Positions 49,838 to 61,929 of a stretch of DNA of 64,000 bases are shown here, piece by piece. The position numbers and the translations under genes are program-made. Within the stretch, counting starts at the first letter, position 1. Each line of letters opens with the position of its first letter. Origin of the DNA: Arachis hypogaea (taxonomy: Eukaryota; Streptophyta; Magnoliopsida; Fabales; Fabaceae); contig NC_092039.1 in NCBI RefSeq assembly GCF_003086295.3, positions 98,910,561 to 98,974,560 on the forward strand. The letters are read 5' to 3'. Under the pieces are notes generated by a model that saw only the letters and a list, made by a program, of their open reading frames with translations, ran no database searches and was not told where the DNA came from.

Positions 49838-50150
49838 TGCGTAAGGCGCATGAGGCCTTTCGTGAAGCGCATGTCCAACAAAGAGGAAGCGGAGGCCTCT
49901 GTTTTCAAGCGTAAAGCTCACCATCACATGCGTGAAGCGCATGGTTGGATGGCAGCCCCTGGAAGTGAATAATTACCATGCGTGAAGCTCATGGATGCAA
50001 GCGTGAAGCGCATGTCCATCAAAAAGGAAGTGGAGGCTTTTGTTTCCAAGCGTGAAATGCACCATCACCTGAAATGATGCGCATGGTTTGATGGCAGCGT
50101 GAAGAATGACCATAGGTGAAGTGCATGGAGGCATGCATGAAACACATGGA
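49838..50150. repeat. GCGTGAAGCGCATGG-type array in U3
   Basis: About ten versions of GTGAAGCGCATGG occur in some 310 bases. It is homologous to but longer than the array at 36227-36445. Confidence 0.8.
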
Positions 50151-50440
50151 TTAGTGGGCATCCTAGGAGCTCTCTATGGTGAACAGAAACTCCTATGTTT
50201 GCTCCAGAAATTTTGCTGTTTGGCTTTTCTTGCTTGTTGCTATTGCTTGTTCTTCTTCCTTCTTCTTCTTTCTTGTTTTTTCTTGATTTCTTTCAAGATT
50301 CTCCTGTAACAAAAGAAATTCACACACTCAAAGTAATATGCACTAAACCATGAAGTACTTACTTAAAATAACAATAATTATTAGCTTATGAACTGAAATT
50401 AAGAAGCAAAAACAAATAAAGATACAGATGCATCAAGAGT

Positions 50441-51446
50441 AAAGCTTCCAAAATTTGAATTGTTGATAAGAGTTAATACCTTGAGTATTGAACCGGTTGA
50501 CATCTTCTCCTTCTTGCAAGAAGTCAGATCAAAAAATCTGAGATTGAGAATAGAGTAATGTGGCACAGAAGTGAGATGGATAGTAGCAAATTTTTATGAG
50601 TATGAATTTCTCAATGTGTTTGCCAAATCAATACCTTTAATCTTGTACTTTAGCCTGAAGTTTCATTTCTAACCCTTGGATAAAAATCAGAAAAAATAAC
50701 TTCTATTTTTCTTCTTACCCGAATCATGCTTCTTCTTCAAAGTAACTTCAATAAGCTATTATGTGTTCACAAGAATAGAAAACAAGAATGAAAAACCCGT
50801 TTTCCCATTTTCTTTTGAACACTCTTCTTAGGATGTGATTTTGACTTTTTTCATTTAATTTAGTCTCCAAAACGTTTGCTTTTTCCTCCTTTTCTTTTTT
50901 GATGCTTAATGAAAAAGTAAAGTACTTTTTTTTCAATTTGTTTTACTCAAAATGATGAAAATTGGTAACAACCATTTTTTCTTTTCTTAATTCCAACGAG
51001 CTGAACTTGACTTAATGATGCATGTTTGCATTGTTGATATACTTGCTAGTTTATTGTCTAAATTGCAACACAAATGGGGTTGATGATTTTATTTGTTTGG
51101 ACTGCACAATTAAACTTGGCCTGCATCACTAAAATATACATCAAATAACATTAGACTTTTAAATTCATCCACAGTAATCACTAAAAATATAATTATTGTT
51201 TACTAAACTCAACACTATTATTACAATGAGTCTTCTAGAATTTTATTTCTATTTTTATTATTATTCTAGATGCTTGTTGGCGAATTCTTTCATCATATGT
51301 TCTGTCTCACACATATTTTTCTGCTATTTCTGCTTGGAGATGCAGGTTGTTTTTCATTATTATTGATATCTTTTTATCATAGACAGATTCTTACCGACAC
51401 TCTTTCTATTTTTTTTACAACTCATGAATTTTGGAAGTCTCGTATT
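50441..51446. other. Unassigned stretch right of the nested LTR
   Basis: No gene or element end is recognised; short chance frames only. Confidence 0.4.
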
Positions 51447-52282
51447 GGGTATGTCTAAAACGAGTACAACAACTATGTGCTTATTGGATGCGCCACATTT
51501 ATATAGACTATTAGATTTGATTAGATGAAAATCAAAGGCTAATATGAAAGAAGAGCATTGATGGACTCTAATAAATACAGAATATCCTAGTATATAAATA
51601 AGTGCTTTAAATGACAATACTTTAATATATAATACTTTAAATAGTAACAGAATATTTTATTCTTATATAATTAAATATAAAACATATAAATACAAAAATA
51701 TGAGTATTCTTTATTCAATAAGATTAATTATTAAACAAAATTTTTTTATGATATTAAAAAATCATATTAAAATAATATTTTAAACTGTAACACAAAAATA
51801 TAAAATAATTAAAATTTTATTTTATATTACTTGACAAATAATTAGATTATTATATTTAAAATTTATTAATTAACTAATTTTGTTAAATATATTATTATAC
51901 AAAATAATTTTTTATCAAAATATTTTGAAAATATAATTTATTTAAAATATTATATATAATACATGAAAATATTAAACTTTTTTATTTTTTTCAATTTTTA
52001 AAAAAAAACAGAATAAAATAATATAATTCTAAATATATGCCTATCATATTATATATTTACTTATATTAGTAAGATCTAAACTAATCAAACTTATGTAATT
52101 AAAAATATAAAACATATAAATACAAAAAATAAATATTTTTTATTTATTAAAATTAATATTTAAAATTTCATATATATAATATTTAAAATTATATATTTGT
52201 GATAAGATCATTTTTTATTTTTATTATTTCAAAGTATTTTTTTATTGTTTTAGTTAAATTTTTTATTCTCTAACTCGACCAA

Positions 52283-52344
<62 letters not shown>

Positions 52345-53040
52345 AATTTAGTGTACAAATGTCATAATATTTCTAAAATACTTTTATTTTTTATATTTAT
52401 ATGTTTTATATTTTTAATTACGTAAGCTTGATTAGTTTAGGTCTTACTAATATAAATAATTATGTAATATGATAGACATGTTTTTAGAATTATATTATTT
52501 ATTCCGTTTTTTAAAATAAAAAATTGAAAAAAATAAAAAGATTAATATTTTTATATATTATATAAATATTTTAAATAAATTATATTATATAATAATATTT
52601 TTAATAAAATTAGTTAGTTAATAAATTTTAAATATAATAATCTAATTATTTGTCAAGTAATATAAAATAAAATTTTAATTATTTTATATTTTTATGTTAC
52701 AGTTTAAAATTTTATTTTACTATGATTTTTTAATATCATAAAAATTTCTTGCATAATAATTAATCTTATTGAATAAAGAATACTCATATTTTTGTATTTG
52801 TATGTTTTATATTTAATTTTTTAAGAATAAAAGATTCTGTTACTATTTAAAGTGTTGTGTATTAAAATATTGTCATTTAAAATATTTATTTATGTACTAG
52901 GATATTCTGTATTTATTAAAGTCTATCAATACTCTTCTTTCATATTAGCCTTTAATTTTCATCTAATCAAATCTAATAGTCTATATAAATGTGGCGCATC
53001 CAATAAACACATAATTATTGTGCTCGTTTTACACATACCC
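51447..53040. mobile_element. Foldback (long-TIR) element, ~700-bp arms
   Basis: Both ends begin GGGTATGT.TAAAACGAG reading inward, and the two arms are reverse complements for roughly 700 bases. For example, TTATTGGATGCGCCACATTT near 51480 recurs inverted near 52990. A (TA)n run of about 55 bp lies in the loop (52286-52340). The 9-bp flanks TCTCGTATT and TCGTGTATT differ at two positions, so a Mutator-type origin is possible. No coding sequence is recognised. Confidence 0.65.
52286..52340. repeat. (TA)n microsatellite
   Basis: An uninterrupted TA run of about 55 bp lies in the loop of the foldback element. Confidence 0.95.
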
Positions 53041-53299
53041 TCGTGTATTATATGTATATATAGTCTTGTGCTAAATTAAACTTTTTCATCTTCTCTTAAT
53101 AGAACCGGTTTATTATTTCTAAAGAGGTTGAAATATACTCTTTATTAAAGGTAGCTGCGGTTAGGGCTACTACTATTTGTTTTTTCTATGCTAAAAATTG
53201 AGTCTCTTTTTTATGAGCTATTTTATTAAAATGTACGCTGTTGTTAGGAGGCTCTAATTAATCTTTTTTGAAACATAGTTATCTAGCCATTAACAGTCC

Positions 53300-54761
53300 T
53301 GATAAACCACTATTTTATGATTTACAATGTGTTTAATTGTGTGGTTTTATCATGGTCTTTACCCACTTATTCATATAATTAGCATGCATTAATATTTCCT
53401 TCCTAAAATTATTACATGATTGAAAACATGCTTCTTTGGTCTTAATCTAGCTAATCTTAATCCTCTCTTATTACCATTCGATGCCTTGATCTGTGTGTTA
53501 AGTGTTTCAAGCTTTATAGGGCATGAATGAGTGAGAGATTGGAAAGGAAGCTTGCAAAAATGGAAGGAACACAAGAAATTGAGGAGATGACCAGCGAGAA
53601 GTGACGCGTACGCATCAGCGACGCGACCGCGTGGAAGAAAGGAATTCGCAGTGACGCGGCCGCATGAGTGACGCGGACGCGCTGATTGGAAAAGCAGAAG
53701 CGACGCAGAGGCATGGGCGACACGCCCGCATGGAAAAGAAAAACGCCGAATGACGCGTTCACGTGAATGACGCGTCCGCGTGACGTGCGCGATTTGCAGA
53801 ATTACAAAAGTCGCTGGCAGAGATTCTGGGCCGGATTTCAACCCAGGTTTCGGCCCAGAAACACAGATTAAAGTCAGGGAACATGCAGAGACTCATCATG
53901 CTTTCATTACTCACAATTTTAGGTTTTAGATGTAGTTTTTAGAGAGAGAGGTTCTCTCCTCTCTCTTAGGATTTAGGATTAGGATTAGGATTAGGATTTC
54001 AACTTCTTCATCACAGATTCAATGTTCCTTCAATATTTATTTTCTACTTTTATTTACTCTAATACTTTTATTTGTATTTGAATTATGTTGCCCAATTGGC
54101 TTATGAACCTTTCCATGTTATGACTTGAATTTATGTTTAGACGTAATTTGATAAGTGTCAGATTTATGATTGCTTTAGTTACATGAGTGCTTTCAATTTA
54201 ATTTAGAATTTTTCCTTTTGGCTTGGGTTAAATAATTGGTGACGCTTGAGTTATCAAACTCGAGGTATTGACTGAAAATTGGAATTTTTCAAGGATTAAT
54301 TCGAGATCCAATAATTCTAACTTTTCCCAAGGAAAGACTGGAATTTGAGGATTCGAATTAGTTCATCCACTTAACTTACCTTCATAGTTAGAGATTAACA
54401 TAGTGGGAGAAAAATCTAATTCTCATCACAATTGATAAGGATAACTGGGATAGGACTTCCAATTTCTCATACCTTGCCAAGAGATTTTATAATTATTAAT
54501 TTATTTTCCTTTATGTCTGTGCCCATTGCCCAAATTCTAAAACTCCAATTTACAAAGCTCATAACCAATAATAAGAACACCTCCCTGCAATTCCTTGAGA
54601 AGACGACCCGAGGTTTAAATACTTCGGTTATCAATTTATTTAGGGGTTTGTTACTTGTGACAACCAAAATGTTTGTAAGAAAGGTTGATTGCTTGGTTTA
54701 GTAACTATACTTACAACGAGAGTCTACTATAACCTCTAAACCATCAATCTTCAGTTCTTCA
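53300..54761 (+). repeat. 5' LTR of the 53.3 kb element
   Basis: This 1462-bp LTR is very similar to 59711-61155. It holds an ACGCG palindrome array at 53601-53792 (about 300-490 bases from its start) and GGATTA hexamer repeats near 53966-53995. LTR pair differences include a missing ACGCGTTC-type unit in the 3' LTR. Confidence 0.93.
53601..53792. repeat. GACGCG(N)2CGC motif array in the 5' LTR
   Basis: Alternating TGACGCGTACGCATCAG, CGACGCGACCGCGTGG, TGACGCGGCCGCATGAG and TGACGCGTCCGCGTGA motifs. The counterpart in the 3' LTR is 60012-60186, slightly shorter. Confidence 0.85.
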
Positions 54762-54764
54762 AAA

Positions 54765-54785
54765 ATGGCACCATTGTCAGGGAAT
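54765..54785 (+). other. Primer-binding site (decayed tRNA-Asp type)
   Basis: TGGCACCATTGTCAGGGAATT, starting three bases after the LTR, fits TGGCGCCGTTGCCGGGGAT (complement of the tRNA-Asp 3' end). Most changes are C-to-T or G-to-A, as expected from methylated CpG decay. Confidence 0.75.
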
Positions 54786-54878
54786 TGCAAACGTGTGCCT
54801 TATTATTGGTTATTGTAAATATTTTTCTTTTACTTGTTTATTTGTTTTCTCTCTTTCCTCTTATTTCTGATATCTATT

Positions 54879-56859
54879 ATGAATTCTCACCCCTCTCGCT
54901 TTGAGTGTAGTTCTAATTTTGTTGCAAGGAATGGAAGCTATAACAGGAATATGCATCAAGGTCAAAGCAATCAAAGATGGACGGAGCCAAGAGGATCTGA
55001 TCAACCCTTTAGGCAACAACACCCTCCCAGATATCACAGACAAAGACCATCCTACAATGCATACCAAGCTGATAGATATGGTGGACCTCCTAGTAGCTAC
55101 CAACAAGCCCCATCGTATGCTCAGAGACCATCCTCACAACATAACTTTGAACCACCACACTCACAAGCCCCCTTTCCATCATTTACCTCCATATGACCCC
55201 AATTCTCATTCACCACACCAACCACCTAATGAACCATACCCAGAACCACCACCTCAATATACACCATCTCCATATCCTTATCAAGAGGAACCACTTCTGT
55301 GTTATGAACCTTTTCTCCCAACAAATGAACCCTCTTATCCACCCCAAACCTCCATAGAAAGCAAACTTGCCTCTATCACTAGTCTCACCTTTACTCTTCA
55401 AGCACTTCTATCCCACTTGGGCCAACCCTTTACACCCAATATTCAACCCTCAAGCTCCAATGCACTTCCATCTCAACCACATAATGATCCACCCATCCCA
55501 TCACCACCATCTGTGGAAGAGCACCAACATCCATCAATCCAAGAGCAACATGATCCCACTGATACAATTGACATGGAACAAGAGAGAGAGGATCATCTTC
55601 GCGAATCCATACTTCATAAGGAGCTAGAGGAGGCACTAAAGGTGAAGGTAGTAGAGACCCTTGAAGTTGACAGCGCGATTGAAGAACTAGTGAAAAAAGA
55701 CGACAAGGAGGATTTTGTGCTTGAAGGTGAAGAAATAGTTGAAAAGAAAATCATCGAGGATGAATACGATTTCATACTTAAATACCTGGATCAAGCAAGA
55801 AATCGATTACCTTCCTGACGTTCGGACATTCAAAGAACCCCCATGGTTTCATGTGGGAAATCTACTGAAGAACGTAGCAGGAAGGAGAAATTAGGCACTC
55901 CGGTGGATAGTGAGCAGCACGATTTGATATTGGAACAAGTGGAGGAAGCCGAAATTATTGGAAAAGAAGAGGAGGCAGTGGTTGAAGACTTAGGAGATGC
56001 TGAACCTCCATGGAAAAGTCAAGTTATAGAACATCCTTCAAAGACGTTTGAAGCTGATGTTGCGGAGGGTGTACAACCTCCAAAGCATATCATAGTTGAA
56101 GACTTTGAAGGAGATGATCAAGAGATGGATTCAATCATTAATGAATTCTTATCTACATTTGAATCCTCTCCCATTGGACTTGATATGGAGATTAAAGAAG
56201 AAGAAGCACAACCTCCGATGCCCTTGGTGCAAAATGAAGAAGAAATTGAATCGGAAGAAATCCACCAAGAGGAAGAGGTTGATATTAAAGAAGATTGCAA
56301 AGAGGTGGAAGATGTCGAAGAAGAGCACAAGGAAGTGGAGCCTGCACGTTCATTAGAAACACCTCCCCCTAAGTTGCCATCATCCTTCACAACATTCAAG
56401 TGGGTAAAATTCATATCCCTTAGCTTTCTAATTCCACTTGAATATGGGCTACTGGAGACGGATGGTCAACTTAGAGCTCTTTGTGGCATTAAGAGTAAGA
56501 GGAAGATGGTCAGTGGTAAGAATTGTCCTGCCAGGTTCATAATGGTTGGAAGCTCAAAGTTTAAACGCAAAGGTTGGTATAGAGCTCAGCTGAATGGGTC
56601 TAGGACGCTGTTTGGTGGCTGCAGTGAGAATTCAAGTTACTTATCACCCAGCTGGAAAAATACAGATCCCGACAACAATGGGTGTAAAAGCAAGATTTGG
56701 GATCCTGGAATCTACTCTGACATTTGTCACCTCGGGAGCCTAAGAATCTGTTTGAAGCTTCTTAAGGGCTTTACATGCTTAGTTTGGGACCCCAGAGGTT
56801 ACTGGAGATACAAACATTGGTGGAGATTCCTGGATCAGTACAAGCACAAGCCACCATAA
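54879..56859 (+). pseudogene. Non-autonomous LTR element gag-like protein, frameshifted
   Basis: The start MNSHPSRFECSSNF opens a Gln/Pro/Tyr-rich region. A frameshift near 55190 leads to a Pro-rich part (PEPPPQYTPSPYPYQEEP), an acidic Lys/Glu-rich coil (EELVKKDDKEDF) and a short out-of-frame piece at about 55804-55885 with an in-frame TGA at 55816. Acidic repeats ending QPPMPLV follow, then the same ~200-residue C-terminal module as at 11343-12545: FKWVKFISL, LETDGQLRALCGIKSKRK, YRAQLNGSRTLFGG, KIWDPGIY and WWRFLDQYKHKPP. It is longer than the sister protein because of the extra Pro-rich and acidic part. Enzymatic motifs are absent. A nucleocapsid-like or accessory role is inferred only from position. 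Confidence 0.75.
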
Positions 56860-56925
56860 CAAGGAGCTCACCAGAATGTCCAACTTAAGGACTTTAACTA
56901 AAAGTGCGAGGTGGGAGACAACCCA
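56860..56925 (+). other. Conserved non-coding element after the gag-like stop
   Basis: This 66-nt segment directly after TAA matches the element at 11278-11342 at all but about four positions. It includes GTCCAACTTAAGGACTTTAA and GGTGGGAGACAACCCA. Its high conservation outside coding sequence suggests an RNA-level role, such as packaging or termination. Confidence 0.7.
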
Positions 56926-57045
56926 GCATGGTATGATCGTTCCTTTTTCAGTTTAAATTTTAGTCTGTTTTTGAGTTTTGATTAAACCTGGAATTTTGCA
57001 TAACATTCATTGCATCTACATTTGCATCTTATTCGAAAAAAAAAA

Positions 57046-57533
57046 TTCGCACGCGACGCGATAGCGTCGCTGACGCGTCCGCGTGACAAGTGCGTTTGGA
57101 AGAAAAGAAAAGTGAACAGAGAGTCACGCGAGAGCGTGGCTGGAGGCGTGCCTTTGGCACAAATTGCCCCACGCGACCGCGTCGCTGACGCGTCCGCGTC
57201 AGTTGCAAAAAATGCGTCCCACGCGCCTGCGTCACCCACGCGAACGCGTGACTCTCTAAAATCGATGTAAAGGGTGCATGGCAGAAAGTTATGATGGAGC
57301 GGGGCTGGAATGATGCTAGCAGCACAAGCCCTACCACGCGAACGCGTCACCCACGTGACCGCATCACCCTAAAAATTGGCAAAAAGAGTTTCAAACAGAG
57401 AGTTGCGCGACCGCGAGGCTGCCCTCGCGCCAATCGCACAAATGAGGTCACGCGATCGCGTGATCCATGCGTCCGCGTCACCTGACCTTATCGCGCACCA
57501 CGCGACCGCGTCACTCATGTGTCTACGTCACAT
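57046..57533. repeat. Paired CACGCGANCGCGTC palindrome array, internal
   Basis: About eight pairs of ACGCG-N2-CGCGT palindromes are separated by a few bases. Many pairs have the form CACGCGACCGCGTCGCTGAC then GCGTCCGCGT. Units are spaced 35-80 bases apart by ordinary sequence. Confidence 0.85.
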
Positions 57534-58228
57534 GCGACGCACAGCTTATCCAGATCAGTGCCAATTATCTTATCTTTTCTTTTCTAATCCTAATTTCTTC
57601 TATCTTTTCCTCTTTCTTTCTTACTTTATTTCTTTCACTTCTCATTCTTTTTCACCTTCATTCTATTTTTCTTAATTTATTTGCATATTTCATTCATTGC
57701 ATTTTAATTTTGTGCATCTTTTTCTTGTCTTTTCTAAATTTATTATTTTTCCATCGGTGTTACTTGTTCATATTCAACTGTTGTGTCTTTTCTGGTATTA
57801 GTTTGGTGCTCAGTGACTTGTTTTACACTGTTGGGTAATATTATTTAAATCAATGTTAATCTTTTATGATACTTGTATTAATTTTGCATTGACAAGAATT
57901 TATATTGTCTTTCATTACCGACACTCTTCCCCTATGTTGCAAATTTTTGCACTCTTGATTTGCCATGTGCTTCTACTGTTTTCTCACTTACATGTTGAAG
58001 CTTTTATGTAAATGAGACCCTTATCAATTGGCATTAACTCACTCATACTTTATTTATTTTCTTATCTTTATTCCTAGGTTACTTTTCTTCCCTTTCTCTT
58101 TCAGGATGGCCACCCAAAAGGGAACTGGAAGACGTTTACATGGGGAGATAGACAAGTCCATCTGCACGATCTTTGGAGAAAGGCGCCAGTTGGAATCGCC
58201 CGTCCACCTGCACATCTTAGCATGCACC

Positions 58229-58259
58229 GAGGACGGTGCAATCTTTAAGTGTGGGGAGG
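58229..58259 (+). other. Internal duplicate of the polypurine-tract region (central-PPT-like)
   Basis: GAGGACGGTGCAATC followed by TTTAAGTGTGGGGAGG matches GAGGACATGCTAATG followed by the same tract beside the 3' LTR. It lies about 1.45 kb upstream of that LTR. Confidence 0.6.
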
Positions 58260-59678
58260 CCGATACCGATCTCCACAGGTTAGCTATTCTCTTCTCAACA
58301 CCAATGTTTTATTTTATTTATTAGTTCATTGTTGCATTTGCATGTTTAATTGCATATTTGTTTGATTTTATGCATTTAGTCACTACTTGGTTGAAGTAAT
58401 ATTTTCTTTTTCAAGAAATTTTTATAGTATTTCACTAATTTAAATTGAAAATTTTGTGTTAAACTTGTTTTGAAGTTGTATTTGGAACATAGTTTTTGAG
58501 CTAAAGAACACACAACCTGTGAGATTTGAGCTTAATTACATGGTTACATTATTTAACCATAAATATTTTATTCTTGGGTGTTTTCTTCTCTATTATTGCA
58601 ATCTTTATTTTGTTCCAATCTAGATGTCCAATATTTAGTGTATTTACATGCTTGAATATAATTGAGGCCATTACTTGTTTTCACTCACTTATCCCAAATA
58701 AAGCCTATCATTTTATGTCACCCTTGTTAGCCACTTTGAGCCTTTTAAACCCCTTCTATTTTATAACCACATTACTAGCCTTAAGCAGAAAAATAAAATA
58801 AAAATCCCAAGTTGAATTCTTGGTTAGCTTAAGATAGATATTGTGTATAATTTAAGTGTGGAGAATTTTATGGGAACATGGGATGATAGAAATAAAGTAG
58901 GGAATTAAATTGAATAAGTTATTTGAAAATTTGGGAAGCATGCTCATGTGAAATCAAAATAATTAAATTACCATGTGCATTAATAATAAAAAAAGAGAAA
59001 AAAAATTTAAGTAATTAAATAAGGGGATACAAAAGAAAAAAATATATATATGACCCCGAATGCAAAATAAAAAGAATCAATGCACATGGGACAAGATTCA
59101 AAAATAAGTTTGATACATAAGCATGTAATACAAAAGTGGAAAAATTTGGGTAGTTAGGTAAAGCATTTTAAATATATAAAGTGTGTATGTTAGGTGAGAT
59201 CTTAGACTAATCAAGGATTCACTTTGTTAGCTCACTTAGCCTTATATATATACCCTTACCTTCACCTCAGCCCCATTACAACCTTCGAAAAGACCTCATA
59301 ATGTTTGTATGTATACATTAAATATTTGTTGATTGGTTAGATGAAGAACAAAGTTTAGAAAGCATGACTAGGGAAGAGTAGAGTGATTGACCATAGACAC
59401 TTGAGAGATTAGAGTGATATACACTACCAATGAGGGTTCAATGCTTGATTCTATGTTCCCTGCTTTCATGAGCTATCTTCTTCTTGCAAGTTATTCATAT
59501 TGTATTTTGTGATTTGAATTAGTGAAATCCAGTTCATATTTGTTCTTGAAAGATTTATTTACTTTTTCACCAAGTAGGTAGAATCATCTTTGCATGTAGT
59601 TGCATTCACATTCATAGGTTGCATTGCATAAGTCTTGCCTTTCCCTACTCATTTATTTGGTCTCCTTGAGTTTAGCAC

Positions 59679-59710
59679 GAGGACATGCTAATGTTTAAGT
59701 GTGGGGAGGT
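59679..59710 (+). other. Polypurine tract of the 53.3 kb element
   Basis: GAGGACATGCTAATGTTTAA leads into GTGTGGGGAGGT, which abuts the 3' LTR. A purine-rich run at this place primes plus-strand synthesis. Confidence 0.8.
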
Positions 59711-61155
59711 TGATAAACCACTATTTTATGGTTTACAATGTGTTTAATTGTGTGGTTTTATCATGGTCTTTACCCACTTATTCATATAATTAGCATGCAT
59801 TTATATTTCCTTCCTAAAATTATTACATGATTGAAAACATGCTTTTTTGGTCTTAATCTAGCTAATCTTAATCCTCTCTTATTACCATTCGATGCTTTGA
59901 TCTGTGTGTTAAGTGTTTCAGGCTTTATAGGGCATGAATGAGTGAGAGATTGGGAAGGAAGCTTGCAAAAATGGAAGGAACACAAAAAATTGAGGAGATG
60001 ACCAGCGAGAAGTGACGCGTACGCGTCAGCGACGCGACTGTGCAGAAGAAAGGAATTCGCAGTGACGCGGCCGCATGAGTGACGCGGACGCGCTGATTGG
60101 AAAAGCAGAAGCGACGCGGAGGCATGGGCAACGCGCCCGCATGAAAAAGAAAAACGCCGAATGACGCGTCCGCGTGACGTGCGCGATCTGCAGAATTACA
60201 AAAGTTGCTGGCAGAGATTTTGGGCCGGATTTCAACCCAGTTTTAGGCCCAGAAACACAGATTAAAGTCAGGAAACATGCAGAGACTCATCATGCTTTCA
60301 TTACTCACAATTTTAGGTTTTAGATATAGTTTTTAGAGAGAGAGGTTATCTCCTCTCTCTTAGGATTTAGGATTAGGATTAGGATTAGGATTTCAACTTC
60401 TTCATCACAGGTTCAATGTTCCTTCAATATTTATTTTCTACTTTTATTTACTCTAATACTTTTATTTGTATTTGAATTATGTTGCCCAATTGGCTTATGA
60501 ACCTTTCCATGTTATGACTTGAATTTATGTTTAGACGTAATTTGATATGTATCAGATTTATGTTTGCTTTGGTTACATGAGTGCTTTCAATTTAATTTAG
60601 AATTTTTCCTTTTGGCTTGGGTTAAATAATTGGTGACGCTTGAGTTATCAAACTCGAGGTGTTGACTGAAAATTGGAATTTTTCAAGGATTAATTTGAGA
60701 TCCAATAATTCTAACTTTTCCCAAGGAAAGACTGGAATTTGAGGATTCGAATTAGTTCATTCACTTAACTTACCTTCATAGTTAGAGGTTAACATAGTGG
60801 GAGAAAAATCCAATTCTCATCACAACTGATAAGGATAACTGGGATAGGACTTCCAATTTCTCATACCTTGCCAAGAGATTTTATAATTATTAATTTATTT
60901 TCCTTTATGTCTGTACTCATTGCCCAAATTCCAAAATCTCAATTTACAAAGCTCATAACCAATAATAAGAACACCTCTCTGCAATTCCTTGAGAAGACGG
61001 CCCGAGGTTTAAATACTTCGGTTATCAATTTATTTAGGGGTTTGTTACTTGTGATAACCAAAACATTTGTAAGAAAAGTTGATTGCTTGGTTTAGTAACT
61101 ATACTTATAACGAGAGTTTACTATAACCTCTAAACCATCAATCTTCAGTTCTTCA
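59711..61155 (+). repeat. 3' LTR of the 53.3 kb element
   Basis: This 1445-bp LTR carries an ACGCG array at 60012-60186. It ends ATCTTCAGTTCTTCA. Confidence 0.93.
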
Positions 61156-61160
61156 AGCCC

Positions 61161-61929
61161 TCCTACAAATTAAGTTAAAGTCAAATTTATTTCATCTTTT
61201 AGTCTTTATAATCCTAATTAAATATTGAACACTCAATGTGTCTTCACTTTTGGCTGAGTCATATTTCTAAATCACTATCTAACTAATATCCATAGCGGCT
61301 ATGAAGGACATTAACGTATAATCTCCTAAAAATAAATTATTTCCAAAATACTCATAAGTTAAACTGACTTCTTTCTAGAAAATGACCTCTATTGGTCCAA
61401 AATTCTGAACCCAAGAAAATTGTAAAGAGATCCTTTTGCAAAACCATGTAAACCAAAAGCACAAACTTAGAGATACATATAGAGCAAACCACCATGTGTC
61501 TATGTAATCATAATGAGTATAACTTCGAGACTAAATTTTTTTGGTATCTTGCTATAAAAAGGAATGTTTTTCACTCTAAAAGGATTAATACCTTATAGAG
61601 GGAAAAATATGACGGTAATTTATTATTTTTTATGATAATTTATTATTTTATTTTTTAAATTTAAATTCAGTCACTTATCTTCATTGGATTTATTAGCAAA
61701 ACAAATTAGTAAAGGTAATCAAATTTGTAATAATTAGTGTTATCCAACGATAATATTTTTTCATCCTAGTTGTTTTTGAACGGATGGCTTTTGTTGGTAA
61801 AGGTAAAAGAATTTATCGTCAAATTTCATATATGAATCCAATGATACTAAAGAATTTTTTATATAGTATACCTTAAAATGAATTCAAGACTGAACTAACG
61901 CAATTATACTATTTAAAAATGTACAAAAA
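61161..61929. other. Intergenic stretch with a possible CACTA terminus
   Basis: Sequence near 61610-61869 has subterminal-like motifs (GACGGTAATTTATTA, TTTATCGTCAAATTTCATAT). It ends TTTTTTATATAGTA, the inverse of a mutated CACTATATAAAAAA. No opposite end is found. Confidence 0.3.

Larger units (their letters stand above)
46752..50435 (-). mobile_element. Solo LTR (TSD AGAGT) split by an inserted LTR element
   Basis: It begins TGATGTGAATTTTTAC and ends ACAGATGCATCA, with AGAGT at 46747-46751 and 50436-50440. After removing the insert at 46849-48857 the LTR is about 1.67 kb. It is the same family as 35114-36688. A minus-strand TATA-like TATTTAAAGGG lies at 49581-49591, and a GCGTGAAGCGCATGG array at 49838-50150 precedes it. 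Confidence 0.88.
53300..61155 (+). mobile_element. Complete non-autonomous LTR retrotransposon
   Basis: The 7856-bp element is bounded by LTRs 53300-54761 and 59711-61155 (TGATAAACC...CTTCA). The duplications AGTCC (53295-53299) and AGCCC (61156-61160) differ at one position. It has a tRNA-Asp-like primer site (54765), one gag-like frame (54879-56859), a CpG-rich array (57046-57533) and a GTGTGGGGAGG polypurine tract. Protease, reverse transcriptase and integrase are missing, and the 2.8 kb after the gag-like frame is non-coding. It would need enzymes from another element. Confidence 0.92.

Noticed and set aside
53966..53995. GGATTA hexamer repeats suggesting an interstitial telomere
   Set aside because: The plant telomere unit is TTTAGGG; this run is short and is an ordinary part of both LTRs (also near 60365).
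57046..57533. Regularly spaced repeats resembling a CRISPR array
   Set aside because: Plant nuclear context, motifs vary, spacing is irregular, and there are no cas genes.
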